From Epiperipatus broadwayi (lineage: Eukaryota > Onychophora > Udeonychophora > Euonychophora > Peripatidae): DNA of 64,000 nt. Within the stretch, counting starts at the first letter, position 1. The number at the start of each line of letters is the position of its first letter. This document shows, in pieces, positions 12,305 through 22,829 of this stretch. The notes beneath the pieces were generated by a model, which saw only the letters and a program-made list of their open reading frames with translations, had not been told where the DNA came from and did no database searches. The translations under genes and the position numbers were made by a program. The stretch covers positions 1 through 64,000 of the forward strand of contig JAQFVV010013384.1 of NCBI GenBank assembly GCA_028023455.1, in the 5' to 3' direction.

Positions 12305-12446
12305 AAATGTGCTAAAACAGTCTTGCATAGGTGGTCGAGAGGTCAGCGCGACTGCGTTGCACTAGCAGGCAGTTGCCCGGGTTGCGGGTTTGCGTCCCGG
12401 CCGATGCTATGACACTTAAAAAAAAAATGTGCTAAAACAATTCTTG
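12305..12446 (+). mobile_element. tRNA-derived retroposon (SINE-like) with target-site duplications
   Basis: The core at 12326-12411 resembles a long-variable-arm tRNA. CATAG (12326-12330) pairs with CTATG (12407-12411). GGTGGTCGAGAGG fits an internal promoter box A, and GGGTTTGCGTCCC fits box B with its stem. A run of A follows at about 12418-12427. The sequence AATGTGCTAAAACAGTCTTG just before the core recurs just after the A tail with one substitution and one inserted base (from about 12425 to 12446), as expected for a target-site duplication of LINE-mediated retroposition. It is therefore a processed tRNA-like copy or a minimal SINE, not a working tRNA gene. The box B departs from the usual TTCGA core. 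Confidence 0.68.
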
Positions 12447-12769
12447 GTATAAGTAATAATAAAAGCAATAATATATTGTGTTTAAATAAACGCAGACACA
12501 CGTAAAAACGTCCTATGTGTATATGGTTTTTGTTTAATGTAAATTTATACATAAATATTCTTACAAAATATCAAAATCTGTTAAGATTCCTATTTATAAA
12601 TTGCATTTTATCAAATTTATTTAATAATTTTAAAAAGTGGTTATAAATTGAAAGAGAAAGTGACAGAATTTACAATATTCGTTGTTATTAATGTGCGAAC
12701 ATATAATTACTGTTTATATCATTTGTTTCTTCTCTTTGGAACTGCAAATGCATATAGTTGTTTATATAT
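12447..12769. other. AT-rich left flank of the gypsy element
   Basis: No gene. The last six bases, ATATAT (12764-12769), match the six bases after the right LTR (26225-26230). This is a possible target-site duplication, but in TA-rich DNA the evidence is weak. Confidence 0.5.
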
Positions 12770-12802
12770 TGAAACAGTATGATTTCATTATCATACGTTT
12801 CA
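12770..12802. repeat. Terminal hairpin of the left LTR
   Basis: TGAAAC pairs with GTTTCA and GTATGAT pairs with ATCATAC, with one bulged A and a 6-base loop. The same hairpin opens the right LTR at 23306-23338; its single loop difference (ATT against ATC) leaves the pairing intact. Confidence 0.8.
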
Positions 12803-14126
12803 CCTATTCTAGAAATCAGTAGCCTTCATTTCCCTAGTTCAAACCCTAAAGGTACACATATATATAACAATATACTTGGGAATTTAACATGTATAAAAAT
12901 GTATATTACACACGTATATGTGTGTAATTGTATATGCACACACATCTGCTATAATTGTATATATTTTGTAATAATTTTATTTGCTAAAAATGGTATATTC
13001 ACATCTGAATGATATTATCATTATTTAACGTACACACCTTATAATTTTATAAATAGTCATCTTATGATTTTAAATAATTGAATTGGTTTCAAGCTGGGAA
13101 AATTTGTAATAGATAAGAACAGAATTCTCTAAAGTATTTCAAACTGGCTTTAGAGTACCCAATTACTTAACCATGTAGAGCAACTAAAAACAAAGGTGGA
13201 TGCCTCACGTCTAGGATAAAACGCTAGCAGCTTAAATCTCTTTCAGTAAAAGAAAAGGAGAAGCAATCCAATGTTTAAAAAAAAACTTTACCAATCTCAT
13301 GAGACACCGCCGGTACAAATCCAGATTTTAGGATTCTTAATAAAATAAAAGTTGGACAATTAAACCTGAACTGAAACCCAGATTGGAACTGGAATCTGAG
13401 AAAAATAAAAGGAACAATGAATAAACCTGAAATCAATCAACCGATTCGTCTGAAGCTGATGCAATTAAGACTTCTTGGATTTTAATGTCTAAAAATAAAG
13501 ATTGTGAATGAACTGTAAAAGGGGGAGTTAAAAAAGTATAAAAAAGGCAGTTGAAAGAAAATTGTCATCCATTTTGCTTTACTCGTGTTTCAACATATAT
13601 CCAGGCAGCAGGCCCAGTTTCTACCATGCAAATAATTGGCTAGAAAAGCAAAGGCCATCTTCCCAATGGTCAAGAACCGTTTTATGGAGCCTGGAGATCC
13701 AAACCACAGCCCTACTTAAAGAATAGCCCAACGATGAACCAGCAGATAAATCAGTCCATGCGTGTATTTCATACTTTCAAGCTGCAAGCCTCCAGATAAA
13801 TAACCGGTAACTACTTCTCAATCAAACTAAATCTAAAAGCTATAGCCATCTATAAATCTTTCCTAAAGCTAGCTATATAATAAGTAATGTGCACAAACTC
13901 TTCCATTCAAATCTTATAAATTAATCACACTATGTTTAAAAGGTGTATTCTCTCTTAAAGTAATTAACTGTATTAGATAAACGTATCTCAACCTGTATAA
14001 TTTAAAATACTTTAAAAGTTAAATGTAAATCTTGCCTGATCACAAATTCTTAAATCTCTGTTTTAATTCAACTTATAAAAGCTTATTTGCCTTATTATTT
14101 TCTCTATTTGCGTCTATACTTTTGCA

Positions 14127-14128
<2 letters not shown>

Positions 14129-14195
<67 letters not shown>
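14129..14195. repeat. (TA)n microsatellite within the left LTR
   Basis: An uninterrupted TA run of about 65 bases. The matching site in the right LTR (24660-24672) has only a few TA units, so it expanded or contracted after insertion. Confidence 0.95.
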
Positions 14196-14202
<7 letters not shown>

Positions 14203-15748
14203 AAAATGCATTTATTGATTTATGCTTTGCCTTTGGAGCAGAGACCATTAATTATTATAACTTAAAGAGACGTTTTGTTCTCAAGTAAAGTAATTATGCT
14301 GTTTGGCATATCTATAGATTGTCTCTGGTCCGAAACCTACTTTGATGTATTATTTGAACTGCTATGCGTAGCCTAAATTCACATATGTTGCTTATTAAAA
14401 GGTTTGTTTGGTTAAATAAAAGAGAGTGATAATTTAAGGCATATTCAGAGATATGCTTTAGACCCCCTTAATGTAATTGCATATAATATGTAGTTAATTA
14501 ATAAACTAGACCAATTTTAATAAAGTCCTCTTTAGCACAATTTCAGTGTTTATTTAACTAACTGGCGTAGGGTAGTTTGCAGAAGAAACTATAGATTTTG
14601 TGCTTTACTAGTTGTTATAATTAAGATTCCAAAAGCGTGGTGAATGAGTTTTTACGAAGCACTGAGGTGCATTCTGCCTTGCTATCATATAATTATTAAG
14701 ATAAGATTAGGTTTTAAGGGCCATCTTATCATCCTTAGTTTGGACAGCCTTCTCTTGAATGGGATAATGATTTTAAGGGTCATTCCCATTTCCTCCTTTA
14801 AAAACTGGAACACCGGAATCCAGCATCTTATATCGTGGCTGTTCGAGCATCCGAACTAAAAGTTCATGTATAGCAGGCGAGCGGTATCTGAGAACTGAGC
14901 AAACGCTGCTGAATCTCATGAGTAAAAGCACATTCAAGCCGAATCTGATGTAATTTTCATAGCACCATAGCCTCAGAAGTTAGGCTACAAAACGCCAGTT
15001 CATCTACGGTATATTAATTGTTCAGCATTGATCTGAACCTAAGATCTAGTTTATCTAAGAATACCTACATAAAGAGCACATTGTCTGCTCATCGCGTAAT
15101 GATAAATTTAAGTACACATTGTATAAAGTTTCCACTCTCTTAGAGTAACCCTTAACATACTGAGTAGGAATGGCAAAACATGGTTTAGACATCAGTATAG
15201 ACATAAAATAATTATTAACGTATAAACGATATAATAGAATAATGATCGTTTAAGTACAATTGATTACAGAATGTGTAGTTCGTATTTTCATCATCCCACC
15301 TGCGAGTGGAATATTCAGTATATTTAATTGTTATTGTTTGTGTTTTGTCAATATTAAATAATTTTAAAATCTATTAATGTCGGCAGTATTATTCACTTTA
15401 TTTATATTAAATCACCATCCATAATGATTTTATATGCATTAGATAATCAGCCATAGGTTGTGTGAGTGTGTTTGGTTAAGCTATAAACATTTAGTTAAAT
15501 ATCCCCGAGTCTCTCGTTTTACCCTTTGCTATTGCTGGCGCGGAAATTGAGAGATTACGAGTGTAACCTCATATATGTCATTCCTAAGGTAGTAAGTCTG
15601 GGAGTGTTGGTGAAGGAGCTGAGGTGCGGTCAGATTTGGTCTCAAACCCTCATCTAGATCAGCCTTCGTATAATTTACCAAAACTCTGGATTTTGTTACG
15701 TGGATGTTCAAATATGACTGTTACATAGTAATTTTTTTTTTCCGGGAA

Positions 15749-15767
15749 TGTCGCGCCAACTGGGGCC
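15749..15767 (+). promoter_or_regulatory. Primer-binding-site-like sequence after the left LTR
   Basis: TGTCGCGCCAACTGGGGCC resembles the tRNA-Lys type primer site TGGCGCCCAACGTGGGGC, allowing a mismatch and two single-base gaps. Such a site primes minus-strand DNA synthesis. It lies 24 bases inside the LTR end, farther than usual, and a second TGGCGCCC occurs at 17126, so the assignment is tentative. Confidence 0.4.
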
Positions 15768-15989
15768 TTCGAATATAAACCTACATACCTGAGAGGGGAT
15801 GTTAACATAGATGTGATTTCATATCACTTATTATATATGTGTAAATTTTTTTTTCCGAATATGAACGTTAATTTTCTCCACGCCCTGAAATAAATGTGTG
15901 TTGAGGGAAGGGGGAGAAGAAAAAAAAGATATATAATTTTTTTCACAGATATAGACGCACAAATCATAGATTTATGTTGAAAGTTCAAT

Positions 15990-16920
15990 TTTAGGTTTTG
16001 TCGAATTGATTTATATGTATGATATGCGTAATATATATATATATAATATGCGTATTGGTAGTGAAAGTTTATTTTGTCTCAGAGAAGCGTTTGATTATTA
16101 ATTTTTTCGTATTTTTGATTGTTATTTAAAGGCAGTGGCAATTAATTTCACATTTTATCAATTTTATATATATGCGAGTAAAAAAGTAAAATGTCGTTTA
16201 GATTATAGAATTCGTAAAAAGATTTCTAAACACCAACGCAAATGTTAAAATCAGTAGTACTGCTGCAAGTAATTTCGCCTTTTGTCAAGTATATATATGC
16301 GTGTGAAAAATAAAGTTTTGTTTTAGATCATATGATTTGTAATATTTCTAAACATAAATGCTAAAATCGGCAGGTAACAGGAAAGATTTTTTTAAAAAGA
16401 TTATTTTATATGTGCGTATTGATAATAAACTTTTTTCTCAAATGTAATTAAAAGCAATAACTAAATAGGAAAGAGAAATTTTTACATTATTTTATATATG
16501 TAGTGATAATGGATTTTTCCAATTGTAATTAAAAGTTGTAAATAAATAAGAAAGCAGTCTTTTTTTTTGTTTTGTTGAAATTATTTATATATATATGCGT
16601 GTCGAGAATAGTTTTAATAGTTAAATAGGAAGAATTTTTTTGAAATATTTTATACATATATACGCGTGTTGATGGTAAATTTTTTTTGTTTGTCACAAAA
16701 GGACATTCAATTGTGATTAAAGACAGTGACTGAGATTGATTTCGAATTTTATACGCAAGTAAAACATTTTGAAATATTTTATATATATGTATGCGTGTCA
16801 ATAGTAATTTTTTTTTTTTGCCACAAAAGAGCGGTCAATTATGATCGAAAGTAGTGACTAAAATTGTTATAATTTTATCCACAGTTATATATATAGGTGT
16901 GGGTGAAAAATGTAAATTTC
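15990..16920. repeat. Degenerate tandem repeat in the retrotransposon leader
   Basis: A module starting with a TATATATGCGTGT-like motif, followed by AATAGTAAATTTTTTTG and often CAATTGTGATTAAAGCAGTGACT-like text, recurs with irregular spacing of about 65-130 bp. Module starts are near 16021, 16049, 16171, 16297, 16412, 16497, 16596, 16661, 16790 and 16889. Copies are strongly diverged. No coding potential. Confidence 0.65.
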
Positions 16921-17599
16921 TAGTCTATGTTATGTGTTGTATAACACACTTTCTCAAATCAAATTCGCTAGAGTTGGAATGTAAACACACTGTGGCTGAT
17001 AAAAAATTATTTTTGGTAATGAGAAATAAATGAAAAATTTTAAATTTTGTTATATAAACAGCAATGCATATTGTGAGGTCCAATACCGTTTATAGATAGA
17101 TACGGGTATCTCATCCACTGGCAACTGGCGCCCGGGGCTCTTAAATAGCTGAGAGTTTCTCATATAAATTTGTTGTCAGGGTGAGACAATTGAAAGGACT
17201 CACTGTTTGGAAGTTTGGTTGGTGATTCAATTGAGCTAGATAGAGTGAATAAATAAACGATCAGGCAAGATTGTTCTATATATATGTGTGTACTTAAAAG
17301 GGGAATGAAGTTCAAAAAAAAAAGAGAGAAACAATCATAGTTAAAAGAAATAGTGATGGCAGCTCTGCAGTGTTAGAAAGAAAACACAGTGGAAGACAGG
17401 CATGGGTAAGAACAATTTTATTATTATTAGTTAAATTTTTTTTTGGTTGTTGTAATCTCATATGTTAGATAAATTAAGGGCTTGGTTCAGTTCTAAGTAG
17501 TTACTAGTGGTAGGGCAGAATCCATGGATGGTCTTTTCATTGGGGAGAATGGCAATATGCTGTTGAGAATAAATTAAAGTACATTTAGCAAAAATCAGA
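16921..17599 (+). other. Untranslated leader between repeats and gag
   Basis: No gene. TGGCGCCCGGGGCTC at 17126-17140 begins with the eight bases of a tRNA-Lys type primer site. A purine tract (AAAAAAAAAAGAGAGAAAC) is near 17315. The leader ends at the ATG at 17600. Confidence 0.45.
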
Positions 17600-19570
17600 A
17601 TGGATAACAGTACAGAAGAGAGAGTAATGGTAGAGAAGAGTGAGGCAAGAGAGGAAAGGCTCGAAGAGGGGGTAGAGAGTAAAGGAAAGAGGTTGAGATC
17701 AGGAAGAGAAATAGTGAAAATAAATAGTGCAGAAGAGGAGATAGTAGGGAAAAGTAAGGAGGCAGAAAATAGGGAACAATCTAATGGGGAACCAGAGCAG
17801 TTTTGGAGGAGACAACACAGGAAGAAAAGGGAATGATAGCTGCTCTATTTAGCAGGATAGAACAAAGAGACAGGGAAAGAGAAAAAAGACAGGGAAAGAG
17901 ACAAAGAAAGAGAAAGAAGAGACAGGGAAAGAGAAAAAAGACAGGGAAAGAGACAAAGAAAGAGAAAGAAGAGACAGGAAAAGAGAAGAAAAGACAGGGA
18001 AAGAGACAAAGAAAGAGAAAGAAGAGACAGGGAAAGAGACGAGGAAAGAGAAAAAAGAGACAGGGAAAGAGACAAGGAAAGAGAAAGAAGAGACAAGGAG
18101 AGAGAAAAAAGGGAGAAAGAGAGGGATGATAGGTTATATGCCATATGGAGGGAGATAGAAGAAAGGGACCAAAAGATTAGGGAGGAAAATGAAACAAGAG
18201 ACCAGGCAGTGGGTAATAGGTTCCAGGTGTTAGAAGACAAGATAGACAGCATAAAGATAGAATGCTGAAAAGGCTATCTGGAGGCATATGACCAATTTGA
18301 GGGCCTTCTAGGGGAATATCAAAAAAAGACCACTGAGGCTCTACAGACCATAAGAGGAGATGTTTCTTTGCTTCGGGACAAGACCGCAAAGCAGGAGGTG
18401 ACCTTCCAGGGAACTGTGGCTCAAATTCACAGCAGTCTAGAGGAAGGCAGGAAGTGTCAGCAGCAACAGGAGAACCAAATTAAGAACTTGAAGGAAGCAC
18501 AGGGGGAACTACAGGAAGGATTAGCTAAAGCTAGAGAGGATGTGGTGCATGGTGGCAAAGGGGTTACAAGGGAACGAGAGGAGATAGTAAGGGATATACA
18601 AATGTTAAAGGACCGGGTGACCCAAATAGGGAGTAGTGTAGAATGGTTGAAGGGTGATTCCAGGGTTATGGAAAGAATGCAAGGGGTGGGACAGATCAAT
18701 GATTCAGAGCTTGGTGGGCCAAAGGAATCATTAAAGAAAGAGGGTTTGAGTCAAAAAGGTCAACCAATGGGAGGAAACAATACCCAAGAAGAAAGGAGAG
18801 GGCAAGTAGGGGGTATGGATAGGGAGTATAGTAGCAGCAGTAGTGAAGCAAGTGAAATGGACAGACGAGCACTGCAGGAGTCATCCCTGTACCCACAATC
18901 CTATTTGGCCAAGTTTATACAAGTAAAAGTGTTCAAGGGGGAAGTAGGGGAAAGTCCCAAGGTACATATTGAGAGCTTGCAGGAGTCATTTCATTTTCAG
19001 AGGATAACAGAAACAGACCAAGTGTCCCTTGCCATTCACTACCTGCAGGGGTATGCTCTGGCCTGGTGGGGGTGCTATAGGGAAAGACCCTCTACCTTCG
19101 AACAATATGCTGCAGCTTTAACCAAAACATTCTGGAGTGAAGAGCAGCAGGATGGAATATACCATTCTATTCTAAAGGACCACTATGGGTCTAATGTCAA
19201 AGAAACCCATACCCAGTTCTTCATGAGGCAGGTGGCTCGGTTGAGATCCTTGATGGCATTTCCTTTTACTAAAACACAAATCATAAGGGCCATCCAGCAA
19301 AATATGCCGACACAGGTCCAACAAATGATGGTGGGATGCCGTGTAAGGACTGTAGAGGAGATGGCAGAGTTTCTCACCACCATTGACTATATGACATTCC
19401 CCAAAGAGTCTGTAGACAAAATATGCAAGCCAGACCACCCCAGATGCCAAGCTGTTATGACTGGCACGAACCGAACTCAGAACTTCTCCAGACCCCAGAT
19501 GAACACTCAAAGTAGAATAAAGAGACCATATCAAAACAATAGGTCATTAAACACCAGAGGGTCCTGTTAG
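17600..19570 (+). pseudogene. gag: gag of the Ty3/gypsy element, disrupted
   Basis: Gag builds the virus-like particle that packages element RNA. Coding starts at the ATG at 17600 (MDNSTEERVMVEKSEAREER) in one frame and stops at 17834-17836. It passes through another frame across a purine-rich repeat, returns near 18120, meets a TGA at 18266-18268, and then runs open to TAG at 19568-19570. The middle is predicted coiled coil rich in Q, E and K. From about 18908 the frame shows a retrotransposon gag capsid-type domain: KVFKGEVGESPKVHIESLQE, then LAIHYLQGYALAWW. The C-terminus has ICKPDHPRC but no complete CCHC zinc knuckle. The reading frame after gag differs by one, as is usual before protease-pol. 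Confidence 0.82.
17861..18125 (+). repeat. Purine-only minisatellite inside gag
   Basis: Imperfect repeats built from GACAGGGAAAGAGACAAAGA and AAGAGAAAGAA segments, almost free of T. They encode strings of K, R, E and Q. The frame changes at its edges suggest copy-number slippage. It is on the same strand and has the same purine bias as the large satellite at 28974-64000, with which it shares GACAGG, but the unit length differs. Confidence 0.8.
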
Positions 19571-20178
19571 GTCATTCCCCTTTCAGGTCACCTGCAAAAC
19601 TAAAAGGGAATGGAAAGGATATGCCACCACAAGGGTGCAACATAGAGAAAGAGATCAATCAGGTCCAGTTACCAGTAGCGTCAGGCCTCTGTCCCATGGT
19701 TACCATACAGATGGGTGGTGTGGATGTATCTGAACTGGTTGATATGGGCAGCCAAGTATCATGTGTATCAGGGCAGTGGTTGGCAGCTTTGGAGGCACAA
19801 GGATATCCGGTGCCAAGGCTTCCATTAAGGTCCGTGCAGCTGGTCCTGGCAGATGGAAAGAAAACCTGAACGGAAGGGTTCCAGGTGTGGTTAGAGTTGG
19901 GATGGGGTCGACATTCACTGGGCCACTCATTTCTGGTCATGAAAGGTTTGCTACAGAGCCTCATGCCGGGTTATGATTTCTTGATTCGACACAGGGGTAT
20001 AATTGATTTGGAAACCGGGTCAGTGACCCTGGATCATGAGGCAGTCCAGTTGAAAGGCATACCCTCCACAGTCACCAGTCAAGCAATGTACTTGGAACCA
20101 GATCTGGAGGAGGATTTTATCGACAACAAAATTAAGGAAATACCCAATATGGACCCAGGAGAAGGGCAGAAATTATGA
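19571..20178 (+). pseudogene. pol: pol: aspartic protease domain, catalytic triad altered
   Basis: The retropepsin-like protease cleaves Gag and Pol. The frame is shifted by one from gag and reads through PVASGLCPMVTIQMGGVDVS to ELVDMGSQVSCVSGQWL. The catalytic motif of the family is D-T/S-G; here codons 19741-19749 give D-M-G, explicable by one C-to-T change at a CpG. Stops TGA at 19867-19869 and 20176-20178 interrupt it, while the same frame continues with LMPGYDFLIRHRGIIDLETG, the second conserved strand region. Length and position between gag and RT are normal. With the changed active site and two stops it is non-functional. Confidence 0.8.
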
Positions 20179-21140
20179 ACAATTTTGGAGGAGAACTGAC
20201 CTGTTTTTTCTAATACTCCTGGAGTCATCAGGGATTATACCCACCGAATAAGACTTAAAGAGCAATCATATTTCCAGTCTCAGACATATTCCATACCTTT
20301 CCAGTACCAGGGGGCTGTAGAGATCCAAATACAAGAGATGATAGACTGGGGGGTCGTCAAGAAAGAGCCATCCCCATATAACAATCCATTGGTCATCGTA
20401 AAAAAAAAGATGGCTCCATAAGGATATGTCTTGATGCAAGGAGGTTGAATGCAATTACCATCCCAGAGAGAGACATGCCACCATGCATACGAGAAATCTT
20501 TCCCCGATTAGCTGGTAAGAAGATCTTTTCTACCCTTGATCTTACAGCAAGCTACTGGCAGATGTCTCTGGACCCGAGAGACCGCCAGTATACCGCATTT
20601 CGATTTAATGGCCACAGCCCTGTCTTCCAGAGAGTGCCATTTGGACTGATTAACAGCGCCGCAGGACTCATGAGGTGTCTGGATCAAACTCTGTCTGAAG
20701 AGATAAAAATGCATTTGATCTGTTATATGGATGATGTGGTGGTGGCCTCCAAAGACCTGGCAGAGCACCTACAACACCTAAGCAGGTTCTTCCAAGAATG
20801 TCAACAAAAAAATATGACAGTGAACCTCAGGAAACGCCACTTTGCCCAGCAGGAGATATCATTCTTGGGACATATCATGGATGGACAAGGGATACAGACA
20901 CACCCAGATAAAATCAGGTCCATACAGGAGTTTCCCAGGCCCAGCACTTGCAAGCACATGTGATCCTTCTTGGTCCTATGCAATTATTATCATAGATTTT
21001 ACCCTTCCTTTGCCCAAGAAACTGCAGTGCTGGTGAATTTGATTAAGAAGGACACAATATGGCGATGGGGTGAGGAACATACTCAGGAGTTTGAAAGAGT
21101 GAAAGAACATTTTTTTCACATGGTTATGTTGTACCACCCG
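20179..21140 (+). pseudogene. pol: pol: reverse transcriptase domain, disrupted
   Basis: Copies element RNA into DNA in the cytoplasmic particle. After a TGA (20197-20199) the frame reads PVFSNTPGVIRDYTHRIRL and EMIDWGVVKKEPSPYNNPLV, then loses frame at a run of nine A (20400-20408), a one-base deletion. It resumes with DGSIRICLDARRLN, FSTLDLTASYWQM (first catalytic Asp at 20538-20540), VPFGLINSAAG and the intact active site YMDD (20724-20735), then LGHIMDGQGIQTHPDKI. TGA at 20961-20963 breaks the connection to LCNYYHRFYPSF, the usual thumb sequence. All core RT motifs of Ty3/gypsy are present in the right order. Confidence 0.9.
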
Positions 21141-21534
21141 GATTTTGCATGCCCTTTCTACCTGCAGACAGACAGTAGCCGCATAGGTATAGGAGTGGTG
21201 CTGTTCCAAGTCAATAACCAACAACAACAATAAGTAATAAGTTTTGGCAGCAGGACATTGAAAGGGCCCGAATTAAACTATACTGTAACGGAACAAGAGA
21301 CTCTGGCAATAGTTTGGGCCTGTGAGAAATTCAAGCAATTCCTACTGGGCTCAAAGGTTATTATTATCACTGACCACCGTTGCCTGGAGTTCCTCCATTG
21401 GAGCTACCTAACTAATGATCGCCTGGTGAGGTGGAGTTTGGCACTACAGAGATTTGACTACCAAGTCACCTATTGCCCTGGAAAGGAGAATGTAGTGGCA
21501 GACGTCTTGAGCAGACATCCAATCACCATTCAGC
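21141..21534 (+). pseudogene. pol: pol: RNase H domain, one interior stop
   Basis: Degrades the RNA of the RNA-DNA hybrid. Motifs appear in order: PFYLQTDSSRIGIGVVLFQ with the first Asp at 21171-21173, NYTVTEQETLAIVWACEKF with the Glu at 21297-21299, IIITDHRCLEFL with Asp at 21372-21374, and YCPGKENVVADVLSRH with the last Asp at 21501-21503. All four acidic residues remain. A TAA at 21231-21233 follows a CAA repeat encoding Q, so only a single C-to-T change is needed to explain it. Position directly after RT and before integrase is the Ty3/gypsy order. Confidence 0.9.
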
Positions 21535-22829
21535 CCGATAACCCTACCATGGACACAGAGCAGTTTCACATTGTAATGCAGGTCGCCAAAGACTCCTTGG
21601 AGGCCCAGCTGAAAAATTTACAACATTGGCAAGAAAAGCACTTGCAATACCGGTCCCTCATGGAGATATTAAAGAAAAGAGAGAGGGGACCCGGTGGGGG
21701 TAGACTTCAGAAAGTATTCCGAGGGTTTCGAATTAGCAATGGAGTCTTGCTGAAAAAGATAGGCTAGACGGACTGTTCATGGAAGATATTGATACCTCCA
21801 GATCTTCGAGACCAGTTGATACAGTACATACATGAGGCCATAGGACACTATGGGTCACATAAGACTGAAGAGGTGATCAGGCGTCAGTTTCATTGGCCCA
21901 AGCTATATGGGGGTGTCCTTCAGGTGATACGTGAATGCCAAATATGTGCTAGGGATAAACCACCAAACCGTTCCTATGCAGGGGCTATGACGCCGATCTT
22001 ACCAACCAAACCGAACCAGTTGCTTGCCATTGACCACTATGGCCCACTTCCATCATGTAGGGGGTTTTGGTATTTGCTGGTTATGTATGATGTATTTTCC
22101 AAGTACATCCAGGCATATCCCGTATGAGCCGCCAACACAGTAGGTGCTATCAGGGTTCTGGAGAGACTTCAATTTCCTGCGGTGGGAAAGCCAGATGTCA
22201 TTTTGTCAGACCATGGCACAGCTTTCACTTTGAAGGAATGGAGATCCTGGTTGAGTCGCAAGGGTATCCGACATACTCTGACATCGATATGCTGTCCGCA
22301 AACAAATCCATGTGAGAGAGTGATGCGGGAGCTAGGTCATTTGTACCGCACCCATGTAGGGCTAAGCCATAGGAAATGGGTGGATCGGACAAAGGGTATT
22401 CTCCGGAACATTAATGAGACCTGGAATGAATCCACAGGGTTTCCACCAGTGAGGCTTCATTATGGACACATGTGTCCACCAGCAATTACCATCCCATTAC
22501 CATCAGGAGAGGAAGAGGTCGATCCGGTTAAAGATCAAAACAAGGCCCAAGTTAACCTGGGGAGAGTGGCGGCACGTAGAAAAAAGGGAGGTTATAGACT
22601 ACATAACTTTAGAGAAGGTGATTGGGTATGGGTTAGATATGTCCAGCCTAGCAGCAAGCTGCAGGCATGATATAAAAAATTTTTTCCTTTGTATAAGGGT
22701 CCCTACCAAATAAAAAGTCAGAGTGGGAGCAATGCATTCTTGCTGGAGGGAGAGGGAGGCATAATAGGATCTTACAATGCCAGCAGCCTGAAACCTTTCC
22801 CAAACAAGAACCCAGATACATCAGGATAG
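21535..22829 (+). pseudogene. pol: pol: integrase, disrupted by three stops
   Basis: Inserts the DNA copy in the genome. The zinc-binding HHCC module is visible: His at 21831-21833 and 21846-21848 (HEAIGHYGS), Cys at 21936-21938 and 21945-21947 (CQIC). The catalytic triad is D at 22032-22034 (LAIDHYGP), D at 22209-22211 (LSDHGTAF) and E at 22314-22316, spaced as in DD35E. The usual YHPQTDG motif before the Glu is changed to CCPQTNP. A KGPYQI segment near 22695-22709 corresponds to the GPF/Y module. Stops: TAG 21765-21767, TGA 22125-22127, TGA 22668-22670; terminal TAG 22827-22829. No chromodomain is visible. Confidence 0.9.

Larger units (their letters stand above)
12770..15725 (+). repeat. 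Left LTR of the gypsy element (2956 bp)
   Basis: Collinear with 23306-26224. It begins TGAAACAGTATGAT inside a 33-bp hairpin (12770-12802) and ends GACTGTTACA. It carries a long TA microsatellite (14129-14195) that is nearly absent from the right LTR, and lacks about 22 bp present in the right LTR near 24931-24952. Small open frames at 14644-14859 and 15529-15711 are shared with the other LTR because the LTR is duplicated. They match nothing known. Confidence 0.9.

Noticed and set aside
14032-14265. 77-codon frame with an IYIYIY stretch.
   Set aside because: Translation of the TA microsatellite.
14644-14859. 71-codon open frame in the left LTR, repeated at 25142-25357.
   Set aside because: Shared only because the LTR is duplicated; hydrophobic AT-driven composition, no known family.
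15529-15711. 60-codon minus-strand frame at the LTR right end, repeated at 26028-26210.
   Set aside because: Duplicate LTR sequence, short, no recognised similarity.
17845-18252. Minus-strand frame rich in Ser and Leu opposite gag.
   Set aside because: Antisense of the purine minisatellite inside gag.
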